Origin: Eublepharis macularius
Taxonomy: Eukaryota; Chordata; Lepidosauria; Squamata; Eublepharidae
NCBI RefSeq assembly: GCF_028583425.1
Contig: NC_072801.1
Location: forward strand, 60,031,766 to 60,095,765
Length of the DNA stretch: 64,000 bases
Direction of reading: 5' to 3'
Shown here: positions 41,481-52,900 of the stretch, in pieces
How the letters are laid out: each line of letters opens with the position of its first letter
How positions within the stretch are numbered: position 1 is the stretch's first letter
Made by a program: the position numbers and the translations under genes
Notes under the pieces: generated by a model
The model's input: the letters and a program-made list of their open reading frames with translations, nothing else
Database searches by the model: none
Told to the model about the DNA's origin: nothing

Positions 41481-43005
41481 GAGAAGTGACATAGTGCTGG
41501 CGTTCTGTTCGGTCCCTGGCATTTCTTGGATCAGGGCAGAAGACTGGGAACAACTCTCTGCCTGGATGTGCAGCAAAAATTCAACAGATGAAGCTTTTCC
41601 AGGGTAGAGTTAAACTGGTAAATCTTCACTTTCTTCATTTCTACCTGCCAGAAAGTCAACAAATACAGGATTCCCCCCTCTCTCCAGCCTGAGTGATAGA
41701 AAAATCTTGATCCATACCAATCCAGGCTTGGCTACCATGGAAAACAACATGCTGAACTAGGTAGACATGAAGTCTGATCCAGCAAGATGATTTATCAATT
41801 GAATTTTTGCCTGCCATGGGGTCGCTACTAAAGACACAGGAGTCCTGCAGTTAAAAAGAAACCTGTGAAAGCTTCTCGTCTGCTTTAAAGGTGATTCCAC
41901 TTCATTCCTGACGTGTTCCAGATCAATCCTAGTGAAATCCAACTCAACTGAAGCCCTAGTGATAATTCATTGGGGTGTAGAGATTGTGGTTTATAAACGG
42001 ACCTTCCTCCATCAAACACAACCCTGAGAGTGAAGAAAGGATTTGTAGGAGAAGTCCTAAAAGCAAGGGGGCTGGGTCCCAGGGTGTGCTCTGAAACTAC
42101 AATATGCTGCAGCTTGCTGCATCCAGCCACTGCCTCAATGGGAGACCTCTCGGAAAACTGACATAACACTGCCTCCCGTTCCATAACAGAAGGGAAAGCA
42201 AAGTAATTAATAAATTAATTAAAACTAGATTAAGTGCTTGATCATTGGGTGGGGGGAGGCTGGAAGCCAGAAAACTTGAACGGTAGACATTTATAGAGGC
42301 TGGCTACCATCCCTCGGTGGCAAAAGAGATAAAAACACTCTACACGTGCTCAGATGCCCTTTTAATGCTTCCTAATGCCTTGTGCGTTACAACGCCGAGC
42401 CCTAGAGCCGGGTCTCAGCCTGCCTTGGCACAGCCCAAGGCCAGCGACGGCTGGATCAATAACCCCCGTGTGCTTTCAAAAAGTTCCGCCCCTCCCTGGA
42501 GACAACAGCTAGCCTTGACGTGAATTATTGATGGCTCACATAGCAACTCTCTCCGGCTCCGGCGTAAAGCTAACATTCCCAAATGGACCGGCCTCGCTTG
42601 CTTCCTCTTCTAGCGAGTCCCCCCCCCCCCCCGCCGTTTCCACCCACTCTTGCCAATGGTATCCTCCGTGTGGTTTTATTATTCGTACTTTCCCAGAGGC
42701 TGCTGGCTGGCTTCCTTGAAAACCTCTCTCCAATCGAAGCAAAAGCTCTCTCTTCCCCGACTGGCAACACCCCTCCTCTTTCTCTGGCCATCTAGCACGC
42801 ACACCCATAGAACAAGGACACATACACACACCCCTCCAGTGGTTTAATTCCTTTGAGCTGGAGGGGCACAGCCTCAAATGGAGCACACCAATGTAAAATT
42901 AAATGGGCGGGGGGGTCAACTAGTCAATCATGAGGAGCAGTGGGGACACACACCTCTATAAATTGGCATAGGCTGGGTCAGAGCAACCATATTCTTGGTG
43001 GGGTG

Positions 43006-43021
43006 TGTGTGTGTGTGTGTT
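43006..43021. repeat. (GT)n microsatellite
   Basis: Short GT run of 8 units upstream of a CT-rich stretch. Confidence 0.85.
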
Positions 43022-43469
43022 CTACACAGTTTCTGTTCAGGGTTGCCACCCTCCCTTTCCATTCCACTCCGGTCCCACCTGGACAGGAATGCCCTCACAG
43101 GTCTTGATATCCACCTGGCATTACTTTGGAGGAGCAAACAGAAAAGGGAATCTCTCTCTTTCCACCTTCCATCCTTTGCCTCCACACATTGTTTAAAGAC
43201 CATTCTTCGTCTCTCTGTCCTTCTCTCCAGTCCCCGTACACAGAGAACACCTGTCTTTGTTTCCGAGCCTCTCGGGAATTCTCCTTCTAGCCCAGGGAAG
43301 GAATTTCTCCTCCGCTCGCCAAATCTTTTCCTTCTCTATGCTCCAATCCTGGACGGCTTGAGAAATAAATCCTCCTGGGCAATGGCCGAATTTGGGGGGA
43401 AGTCATTCTCTCTTTTCTAAATCCGCCCTTTCTAGAAAGCCAGGATCCAAGAGGGAAGCTGCGCCTTAC

Positions 43470-43610
43470 CTTTGAGCTGATCTTTATTTTTCCTTTCCCG
43501 GGCGGTTGGGCGCTGGACGGATCCAAAGCCAGGTAGGTTGAGAGCAGAGCTGAGCCGAGGCGAGCCGAGGCGCGGGGCTGGTCGATTTCAGCCAAAGGAG
43601 CTGTCCGCGC
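43470..43610 (-). other. SYT5: Candidate SYT5 non-coding first exon
   Basis: The SYT5 coding exon with the ATG starts just after a splice acceptor, so a 5' UTR exon must lie upstream. Here a strong donor, AAAG followed by GTAAGG, ends a GC-rich stretch with repeated CCGAGG-type units. It sits about 21 kb upstream of the ATG exon and about 6 kb from the PTPRH stop. The upper border (transcription start) is approximate. Assignment is inference from position and donor. Confidence 0.45.
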
Positions 43611-43720
43611 TCCGTGGTGCTGAAGCGTCTCTCGCCGAGGGGTGGGGCCGGGAAGGAAGAGGTGGGGTTAGACCCGAGAGTGACGAGAAGGCATCGACAG
43701 GCGGTGTGTGTGTGTGTGTG
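43470..43720 (-). promoter_or_regulatory. SYT5: GC/CpG-rich candidate SYT5 promoter
   Basis: This is the most obviously CpG-rich non-repeat stretch in the gap between SYT5 and PTPRH, with several GCGCGG, CCGAGG and GGGCGG-like words and no TATA box in an obvious place. A GT-dinucleotide run at 43704-43720 borders it. Confidence 0.4.
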
Positions 43721-44307
43721 TAGGGGGGTGGCGAGTTCAAGATAAAGCCTTATCCGTTCTCACGAGCATGAGGTCCAACATCTGGAGGATTCTTGAAAGG
43801 GATAAGGAACCAACGGGCAGGGGAGAGGCAGATAATTATTGCGAGCAGGTGGCGCCCCTCCCTGCAGCTGAGATCTGAGCAGGGATTAGATTTGCCCGTG
43901 GGAGACTCAGGGACGGAGAAGGCGGCGGCTGTCGGTCTGCGAGGCACGAAAACGTGCCACCAGCAGCACCTCCAAACTTCAATGGATTCCAAAAGATCGC
44001 GGCTTCCTTCTTTCCGTCAAAACTTTTGAGAGGATGCTGTTGATACCTCCCTAAGAAATTCTTCTTTTAAAAATTAAACTTTTGTAAATATGCTTCTGAA
44101 TTCCTCGAAAGATTCGTCATATCCCCTTGGCAAAATAGAGGGGTCCCTTGAGGTGGTGTGTTACCTTGAAATGGGAGTGCAGACGTGGGAAAGAGAAGTG
44201 GGTGTGTTTGTGCTGCCATCTGTGTATGAGAGAGGGAGAAATACAGGATCACACAATACAGAGAAGTTACCACGGAATGCCTTTTACTTTAACCGTTCGG
44301 TACTCAC

Positions 44308-44410
44308 CGTCAAGCTGGTTTAAAAGGCGGATGTTCTCATCCTCATACTTAAGGATGATGTGAGAAGTCGAAATCTCCGGAAACATTTCTTGCAGATTAA
44401 GGAGCAAGGG
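44308..44410 (-). CDS. Orphan exon candidate with CUE-like motif
   Basis: A 103-bp segment flanked by a good acceptor (CTGTTTCTAG) and a strong donor (GTGAGT), open in only one frame: 34 codons plus one base. The peptide reads N-L-Q-E-M-F-P-E-I-S, then H-I-I-L-K-Y-E-D-E-N and L-L-N-Q-L. The M-F-P word after an amphipathic stretch resembles the first helix of CUE ubiquitin-binding domains (compare I-Q-E-M-F-P in AMFR). It lies about 0.7 kb upstream of the SYT5 first exon on the same strand. I found no partner exon: the next acceptor-like site downstream, near 44040, soon runs into a stop in this phase. It may be a lineage-specific gene, an alternative first-exon region, a relic or chance. Confidence 0.3.
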
Positions 44411-45424
44411 CTAGAAACAGGGAGAGCTTGTGATTCTATTATCATGTATGCTGGATTTCAAGCAGTGGAACTGTTATTCTTGGGGCGTACACATATACAG
44501 ACTCAAATGAATGAATGTCAGGAAATAAGGAAAATATTATGAAGCGTGTGTGGGTTTTAGAATAATGGGGGGGGGAGTGAAAGACTAAGGGAGGGCGTGT
44601 GTGTGTGTTGATAAAAGGGATTCTGTGCTAAAGAGAGAGTTCTAGTAAAGAGGAGAGGCACTTCTGGGAATAAGAGCCCTTTTCTTATGAGAAGCCAAAG
44701 GAGAATGACTCGTGTGTCTGCTAGAGAGGCGCATATTAGTGAAGGGATAACAGGAATGTTTGTTTGCTTATGAGACAGAAGGTGGACGTTCGTGCATGTG
44801 GGTGAGAAGAAGATGGAGCCAGGAGCTGAAATGGACAGTGTGGGAGTGGGGGGGGGAGCCTGGTGGGTGTGGCGTGTATGAGAGCTAGAGATTGGCATTG
44901 CTGCCCTCCTGTGGAGAAAGGGAGTTTTGCAACCAGTATTTAGAGCCCAAGGAAGAACAAAACCCAACCATTTGTGTGAAAAATAACATCTCTCCTGCCA
45001 TACACAGCCCTTCACCTATCCACTAAACTATACTTCCCCCCAGAGAAAAGTCTTTATTTATTTATTGCATAATATTTATTTATTGCATAATTATAAATTA
45101 AGCTTCATGCCTAAATTGGGATAGGAAGCAAGGTCATTGCCACCCCCCCACACACACACACACTCACATGTGCTAGCTATTACAGCATGCTAGTTCTCAT
45201 CCCAGCAATTCCACCTCAAAGGGTCCTGGCATGCCTGCACTATAATCCACCAGAACCTTTTCCTATTCACAGCAGTCAAGTCTTCCCCTATGCCAGCTTT
45301 GTAACATGGCCGGGGCGGGGGGGGGGGCACCTAATTTGAGAGTGCAAAAGCAGCTCTGTAGAGAAAACCATACAAAGGGCAGTGACATCAGCAAAAATCA
45401 ATGATTGTGATTTCCCCAAATCAA

Positions 45425-45520
45425 GTCCAGTAACATCTTAAAGACCAACCAAAGTCTCCAGGGTATAAGCTTTCTGACTCAATGCTCACTTCATCAGATA
45501 TGTAGTTTCCCTGGCAGGAA
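45425..45520 (-). repeat. Penelope-type terminal repeat fragment with hammerhead-like boxes
   Basis: Minus strand: CTGATGA (45497-45491), weak stem TGA / TCA, GAAA (45474-45471), then CCAACCAAAGTC complement and AGTCCAGTAACATC complement at the end. Confidence 0.6.
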
Positions 45521-45874
45521 TCCATGGTAAGCAATTGTAATAGCCTGGGAATTTTGACTGACCAAGCAAACACCCTAAAAGACATGCAGGGTGAGATGGT
45601 AGGTTTTTATGCTTCAGTCAGAAAGGAGGAGGCTAAGTGTTAGAAAAGAGAGAGCTTTTAAGAGTACGCATAAATCTGAAAATGATACCAATATTTGTTA
45701 CGGAGAAAATCGGAAGCTGTCTTGTTTATATAGTTTGTTTTTTCTTTTTATGTTGTTTCTTTGTATGTTTTGTTATTTCTGTATATTGGTTACTTGTGTA
45801 ATTGTAAGTTTCACAACTTACAATTTGTGTAATTGTGGATTTTTAGGTTTTGCTCGTTTATTATATAAAAACTC

Positions 45875-45898
45875 GAAAGAAAGAAAGAAAGAAAGAAA

Positions 45899-45975
<77 letters not shown>
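45875..45975. repeat. (GAAA)n microsatellite
   Basis: About 25 units of GAAA with one slip (AAGAAGAAAG) near 45900. Confidence 0.97.
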
Positions 45976-46139
45976 AGCTTACCGAAGGAGAATGAAGCTA
46001 TTGGGAAGAGTAACCTTATGGAACTTTTTCCTTTTCCAAAGAACCCTCCCGAGCTACGAACTGCTATACTTCACTCATCTCTTCCCATCAGTGCATTGGC
46101 CAGTCTAGCCCAGCATTGCCTGCTCTGACTGGCAGCAGT

Positions 46140-46490
46140 TTTCTAAACACCTTTCCCAATACCAGCTACCTGACAGGCCAGGGACTGAACGTGGGATCTG
46201 CTGGCAAAGCAGGTGTTCTGCCACTGAGCCACAGCCCCTTCCTTAGCCTGGCTAAGAAGAAATGACCTGACCCCCACTTACAGACACTATTTACAACCAT
46301 ATATTTATACTGAGTCAGACCATTGGTCTGTGTAGTTCACTATTACTCTCTCTTCAGGGTCTCAGGCAAAGCAATGTCTTTCCAAATACTGGGTACTAAA
46401 GACCCTTTTGACTGGGGATGTTGGGGATAGAACCCGGGTCCTCTGCAAGCAAAGCAGATGCTCTGCTACTGATTTTTAGGCCCAAACGCA
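46140..46490 (-). repeat. Two tRNA-like SINE pieces, reverse
   Basis: GGACTGAACGTGGGATCTGC with CACTGAGCCACAGCCCC (46180-46240), and GATAGAACCCGGGTCCTCTG (46420-46470) with CAGACCATTGGTCTGTGTAG before it. Both are reversed B-box/A-box regions of the 12155 family. Confidence 0.6.
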
Positions 46491-47714
46491 ACTCTAGTCC
46501 CCTGCAACGCCTGCTGCAAATCATTACAGACTAACCCTTTTCAGGATCACAAGTTATTAAGTCCCTGAATCTCCTGTTATCGGTCAGTACCAGAGTACAA
46601 GGAACCCTGGCTACCCTCGTCCCGTTAGGACTGTTGCATCCAGCATCCCCTCACCAACAAACCCCAGGAGGCCTGGCCTACTAGATCCACCCTTCCCTGC
46701 TTAATTGAGAATCAGATCTGATCATTTGCAAGGAGTCATGACCTGGTGGGAAGGGGGGGGGGAGAGGAAAGATCTGACAGTTCCATGGCAACATTTTTGG
46801 AACTGACACTTGGGTTGCCTCAGCAACCAAATAATTCCTTTTATCATTTTCTCGTGAAGATGAAGTGGGCCATGATTCAGCCACGTTATCCTTTTCGGCT
46901 GAACATGCTGAGCCCAGCCTGCACACGACACATCTGGGTGAAGGCCTGGGGTGTTGTGCCATAGGGAAGCAACTCCCAGCCCTGAACAGGATGGGTGTGG
47001 GGAATTGAGAGCTGGGGAAGGAGAGTCTTCTTGAGGAAAGAAACAGGCAGGCAATCTCTGTCTCAGTGCACCTGGGTTTGTCGACCGTGGGGGAAATGAT
47101 GTTCTCCCGGTTTCATGTGCAACTTGGTGAAGTAATGCACACCCCAGCGCTCGCTGACTCAGATGCTGTCTAATGCTCTTTGATTTCATTCTGTTTTCTT
47201 CTACATTTTAATCCTCATAGATGCAAGTATTTTTTTTTCCAAAGCAGAATTTCGAATTGCAGTAATATACTCTAGGAATATATATTCCTAAGTATGACAT
47301 TTTCCAGTAACGTTTTGTTTTTATATTAGTTTTCTGAGCAACTCATCCCACCTCCTGATTGTCCCATTTCTTTTGCTTCTTTTCTGGCATTTTATATGAC
47401 ATGCCATTTTTACACCATTTATATGAAATTGATACAAAAGAGGAGTCAATTTTAAAGGTAACAGGTCTACAGAATTACATTAGTACAGTTGGGAAACTGA
47501 GAAGCAACTGTTGTTTTGTCTAAAGACATGAGAAATCATAAGAGCAATATGAACTTACCAGTCGAACCAATATGGTCATGAAATTTGGAAGAACATACGT
47601 TCATAATGGAAGACTAAAAGTGCAATCTTAAACAGAGCTCAACTGTTACAAGACCATTGACTTTAATTGACTAGAAGGATATAACTCAGCTTTAGAATGA
47701 GATGACCAGGGACA

Positions 47715-47885
47715 CCTTAGAAACTGAAAAGATTTTCTGGGTATAAGTTTTCAAAGGCAAAGCTTCCTTCTTCAAGGGAGCTCTGACTCTCCAAAGCTCA
47801 TGCCCTGAAAATCCCGTTGGTCTCTAAGGTGCCACTCAAATCCTGCTGTTCTTATGCAGATCAACATGGTTACCTACTTGAAACT
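47715..47885 (+). repeat. Penelope-type terminal repeat fragment
   Basis: ACACCTTAGAAACTGAAAAG in inverse to TTGGTCTCTAAGGTGCCACT, with CTTATGCAGATCAACATGGT at the end; the same outline as 21662-21860. Confidence 0.6.
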
Positions 47886-47934
47886 AAAAGTGGGTATGTG
47901 GAGTTGGTGGCCTAGTAACTTTTACAGTGCAATC

Positions 47935-48012
47935 CTAAGCAGAGTTACTCCAGTCTAAGACTATTGATTTCAATGGGCTTAGACTATAGTAATTCTTCTT
48001 GGGATTGCACTG
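47935..48012. mobile_element. 78-bp Harbinger-like MITE with TTA duplication
   Basis: Inverted ends CAGTGCAATCC and GGATTGCACTG, flanked on both sides by TTA (47932-47934 and 48013-48015). A 3-bp TTA duplication fits PIF/Harbinger elements. Complete but non-coding. Confidence 0.65.
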
Positions 48013-48550
48013 TTAATGACTTATTTACAAAAGTGCTTTCTTGTAAATTAGTCTGGATGAGGGCCTCACCCTTCCTGTGCTAGCTGCTTTCAGCAGACGG
48101 GCCTCCCTATACTTGTATTTACTACTTTTTATGTTCTCAAAGCCATTTACAACTGAAAAGTAAAACAATGGAAACATTATGAAATAGAAAGGTTTTAACA
48201 TCTGAGGGCATTCCTCAGAGACAGAACTTGATCCAGGCACCACAAAAGGATATTTGGTGGCTTCAACCTCTAACAGCCTTGTAGATGGGAGTTTGGAAGC
48301 AGGAGAGCAGCCAGGCATCTGGGAGGGGCGTCTGGATGGCTGCTTCACTGGCAAACTGCTGCTGCGTCCCTTTTCTCTGATGCAGCAGCATTTAGGCACC
48401 GGAAGGAGCTCTTCACCCTCTGTACTATCTCACTAAATTCTCTATTTGCTTAATGTTTGCTTTGAGACAGGCAAGCTGAAGGGTGAGGGGAAATGGACAG
48501 TCCCCCAAAGAAGAAGTGAAGCTTCATGCTCTTTGCTCAGGCAAGAAAAG

Positions 48551-48556
48551 TTTATT
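48551..48556 (-). terminator. PTPRH: Candidate PTPRH poly(A) signal AATAAA
   Basis: AATAAA read on the minus strand about 0.9 kb after the PTPRH stop. It is the first canonical signal I noticed in this gap. Not confirmed by transcript data. Confidence 0.35.
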
Positions 48557-49452
48557 TAAAAGACAGGATATTTTGAAAATTATCTTCTGCAAGGGTAAAA
48601 AAAAAAAAAAGTAGCCTTGCTTTATCTTGCTTTGCTAGCAACACCATTGGAGAATGTTCTGTCAGCATGGAACACTCATTTAATATTTTATAGCTCTTTT
48701 TCATCCCTGAGGGCCAGAGCGGGGAACTGCCTTTCCTTTGGGGTCTTTGCAGGGGGGTCACTGCAGATCTTGCAGAATGGGACTTTGCGCATGGCCTGGA
48801 CCCTGCAGGCAGAGGGAATGGTTGCTGTTTCATTCTTTCCCCCTTGCCTACCACAAATTATAACTCCCCCTACTCTTCTAATTCAAATATAGTTTTCTCC
48901 AAGGTTAAAAGCGAGTTTCAAGAAGCACGCGTCCAAAGCTCTCCTGCAATACACAGCTTTCATTATTAGATCCTGGAGCAAATACCTGGTATTGCATATG
49001 CTACGACCCGTGATTCTCGACCTGATCTTCAGATGTCACCACAAAACATGTACGGGGGGGGGGGGGGGGCGGCGGCTATACAAGCCAGTAAAGCAAACCT
49101 GTTGCTCAAAATCACTGTGCCTGGTGGTTGCGCCTCTGACTGCATTTGAGAAACCCAGTTCTAGACTTCTTGCTTCTCCTATTGTGCGTGGATCCTCTCA
49201 GAATGGCTCAGTCCAACGAGCATATTTATATTTCCAACCAAAAAAAGGAGGAACAGAGACCATCCCTCCTCAACCCACCCGGCCCAATCGATGTACACAC
49301 CAAAATTGGTTTGTTGTCAGTAAAAGAGGCTCACATCTCCTCTGGAAACTGACCCCTGTTCCGTATGGCATGTCAAAGTTTGAGCGTTACGGCTTTAGAG
49401 AACTTGGGGGGTGGACATTCTTGGTGCTTTCGAAGCATGATGACCAAAATCC

Positions 49453-49590
49453 TCATACACGGGACACCTCATAGTCTTGGAAAGCCAAAGTATTTTCATA
49501 CACAGCAGCGCTCTGCATCTTCTCGCTGTCGACCTGTGAAGGAGGCTGGATCCTGTCCAGGAGACACTGATGTAGGAACACATACTGGGA
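49453..49590 (-). CDS. PTPRH: PTPRH last coding exon and stop
   Basis: S-Q-Y-V-F-L-H-Q-C completes the PTP fold; the tail has V-Y-E-N-T and ends E-V-S-R-V. Stop TGA at 49455-49453. Acceptor CCACAG. The Tyr-Glu-Asn word fits the Y-x-N Grb2/SH2 tail sites known in R3 phosphatases. Confidence 0.92.
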   Translation of the reverse strand, partial: SQYVFLHQCLLDRIQPPSQVDSEKMQSAAVYENTLAFQDYEVSRV

Positions 49591-49944
49591 CTGTGGAGAC
49601 AAAGATGTACTGTGTGTGGCATCCAGTCACTAAAAAGGATATGTCATAATCAGCAGCAGCAGTAATCATATGTTGTAATCATCAGAGCCAGTTTGGTGTA
49701 GTGGTTAAGTGTGCGGGACTCTAATCTGGAGAGCCGGGTTTGATTCCCCGCTCCTCCGCTTGAAGCCAGCTGGGTGATCTTGGGCTAGTCACGGCTCTCT
49801 GGAGCTCTCTCAGCTCCACCCACCTCACAGGGAGTTTTGTTGTGGGGATAATAGTGACATACTTTGTAAACCACTTTGAGTTTGTAAGCCACATTAAGTT
49901 GTCCTGAAGGACGGTATATAAACTGAATGTTGTTGTTGTTGTTG

Positions 49945-49982
<38 letters not shown>

Positions 49983-52900
49983 TATTCATGTCCTTTACAG
50001 TCTGCCTTTATCACTGAGACTCAAGGCGGATTACATAGTGTGAGATTAGTACAATCAATATCAAGGACATTTCAATAGCCATAGGATAAATAAATGCAAG
50101 TTTACAAAGATATAACATTAACAAAAATCCTATACAGAGTTGAAGAAAGGCTGAAACAGAGCATAAGCAATTCTAGGACTGACATTAGACAACATAGAAC
50201 TACTGAGTAGGGTCATACTTGAAGCACAGGTAGCACATAGGAGCACATACTTAAAGCAACAGGTAGGACGTAAGGCAACACAGTGGTGAAGTCTATGGTC
50301 CCTAACTTGTTAGTGAAGCATCTTTTGGAAACCCCCTCCCTACAATACAGCCCTTCCATCTCAGTAAAAAGCCCTTTTGAATAATTCAGTTTTGCATCAT
50401 TTGCGGAAAGCCAGGACAGTGGGGGCTCTCCTGACCTCTTCAGGCAGGCCGTTCCATAGGGCTTATGTGTAGGGGGGCACATGGCAACGGCTCAATTGTC
50501 TTTTGGGTGCTTTGCCCATGTCCAGAGGGTTGTTTGATTTGGCAACATTGTTACATTCACACTGGGATCCCTGATTGACTAGGATGGCCATGTGAGGGCG
50601 GGAAATAGCACAGTGGGAGGAAATGTGGTATTTAAAGCAGCTACTGAAAGGGGCAGTGAACATGTACAAAAATGGTGCATTCTTGGAGGTACTTCTGGGA
50701 ACGATTTAGGGCCACTCAAGTGCCCTGTTAATTACAAAAATGTTTGCAGTTATTGTCAACTTTAACGCTTCAATAGGCTTTGAGCTCTTTTTAGGTGGGC
50801 TTTCCTTCAATATTCCCCTACAGTCTCTGCCATTATGAAACTCAACAGTTACAGTCAATAATAAAAATAATAATATTTGATTTAAATACTGCCCTTCAGG
50901 ACAACTTAAAGCCCACTCAGAGCGGTTTACAAAGTGTTATTATTATCCTCACAAAAATCACTCTGTGAGATGAGTGGAGCTGAGAGAGCTCTGAGAGAGC
51001 TGCAAGTGACCCAAGGCCACCCAGCTGAAGGACGGGTAGGGAATCAAACCTGGTTCTCCAGATTAGAGTCCTGCCATTCAGCGCCCCCTGCAGGTCAGGA
51101 GGATCTGCTCTATACACAATTTAATAATTAGTCCTCACCTCGGTTTGAATCATGAGTGGTCGGTTCATCCTCATCCTCTGCACAAACGAGTAGACGCCAA
51201 TCTGCCCCTCTTTCTGGGCTTGGCTCAGCAAGGAGTCCAAGGCAATGAATGTTCCTGTTCGGCCCACACCAGCGCTGGAAAGGCGGGAAACATCAGACGC
51301 TGATGGTATCAACTGAAACCTCCCTTTCAGGCGAATCGGAAACAAGCACAGAAAAGTAGCAGGAATTGCCTGGCATTAGAAGCTGCTTACACGATTGCTT
51401 GTAATGGACCCTGACAGTAGATTCTGCAGTTGCACAGCATATTACAACCACTGTAGGAAATGCGCTTTTAGCTCTGAAACTTGTTGTTGCTTTGAAAGGG
51501 ACATGTTGCGATGATGTGTGTTTAGGTTTAATTTCATTACTGCTTTAAGTGCCTAGACTCCACTCCTGTCTGAGAATCCGGAAACCTTGGCTCCTCCTCC
51601 CATCTGTCCCTATCCCCTTTGCCAGAAAAAATCCAGGCAAGCTGGTGCTTAGTCGTCCTGATCTCCTATACTTCCCTTACTGAAAGCCCAGCTGAGAAAG
51701 AACCCTTGGCACCAATTTCTACCGGTTATTGGTTGGTTTATTATTCATTTAAGAAAATCAATAGCCTGCTTTTCCATGCAATGGTTCCCCATTAAAGCCA
51801 CAAAATACAATCCAAAATATCAATCAGGCCATAAACGAGCAATGAGCAGAGGACTATTCAGCAGCCAAGGGAGCCAATAAATCAAACGGTACATTGACAA
51901 CAGAACATCTGTCTGAAAAGAGGAGTCTTGGCTGCCAAATGTGTTGCTCCTCAGCAGATTCCCCAATTTTGGGATCAGCCCAGAAAAGTGCCACTTCATA
52001 GAGGCCACAAGCCTGGTGGAACCATTAGGAGATTTTCTGTGGTTGGTCTCAAGGAGGAGAAGGGCCATAGCCCAGCTGTGGAACACTTGCCTGGCAAGCA
52101 GGAGATCCACTGTGCTATTTCTTGCGCTTAAGGTAAGGGATCTCAGGTAACAGAAATTTGGAAAAAATGACAGCTCTGGAGAGCAATTGCTCCTCAGCAC
52201 AGCTGATACTGACCCATGTAGGCCAATGGCCTTGCTTGGTATAAGGCACCTTCATACGTCCATCTCTTTAGGAGAAGTATAGCTTAGAGGTAGAGCACCT
52301 GCTTTGCATGCAGGAGGTCTCTGGTTTGGTCCTCGCCACCTCCAGCTGAAGGGCTTCAAGTAGCAGGTAAAGGCCTGTCTCTACATGAGACCTTGGAGCT
52401 GCTGCCAGTCAGAGCGGGCAATGCTGACCTAGATGAACTTGGTTCTATTCGAAATAGTTATATTTCATTTGGCAGCAGAGTTACTTAGAAGTATTTTTTT
52501 CCCAACATGCAGGTAATCAAATTGTAGAAAGACAGAACTTACACTTTATTGAGGTAGATTCCATTCATGGCGATATCTTGGAGTAGAAAGAAAGAGTCCT
52601 AGTCTAAAGAATCACTTTCCCTATAAATGCCACGGCCAGAATAGCCTGGTAGCGAGGCTGCAAGTCTGGGTCTGTGGATGAGACTTCCATGGCAGGCGCT
52701 CTGAGAAATACATTTTCCCACTTTGGAAGGCCACAAGGCAAGAGAGAAGAAATCTCCCAAGAGACACAGAGACAGAGGAGGAGTCGGGAGGCATTCTTGC
52801 CTTAGACAAAGAGAAACGGCTTACTATCAAGAGAGTTACACAAACACACAGAGAGACAAGCAGCGCCCCCTAATGTCCAAGGCACGTTGAGTCACCTATT

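Larger units (their letters stand above)
22280..43469 (-). other. SYT5: SYT5 first intron, about 21 kb
   Basis: Long non-coding span between the proposed 5' UTR exon and the ATG exon. It is filled with SINEs, a second Penelope-like element, LINE-like and unclassified repeats, and microsatellites listed separately. Parts without recognised content include 22280-23000, 23880-24920, 25010-25720, 28700-30700, 32850-34050, 36430-38150 and 38250-40640. No splice-flanked coding exon with a known motif was found. Confidence 0.55.
43721..49452. other. SYT5-PTPRH intergenic gap and PTPRH 3' UTR
   Basis: Besides the orphan exon candidate at 44308, it holds a Penelope terminal fragment (45425), a GAAA array (45875), tRNA-like SINE heads (46150-46490), another terminal fragment (47715), a Harbinger-like MITE (47935), the PTPRH poly(A) candidate (48551) and a G-run (49053-49070). 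The rest shows nothing recognised. Confidence 0.6.
49591..51138 (-). other. PTPRH: PTPRH last intron
   Basis: Holds the SINE at 49684, an unclassified LINE-like repeat at about 49985-50470 (CTCAAGGCGGATTACATAG, CAGGCAGGCCGTTCCATAGG) and a reverse SINE at 50868-51095. Rest unrecognised. Confidence 0.6.

Noticed and set aside
43990-44046. Partner exon downstream of the 44308 orphan exon
   Set aside because: An acceptor-like CAACAG exists, but the phase carried over from 44308 meets a stop after a few codons.
46722-47189. Open frame of 155 codons on the minus strand in the SYT5-PTPRH gap
   Set aside because: Pro/Ser-rich chance peptide without a known motif or splice sites of note.
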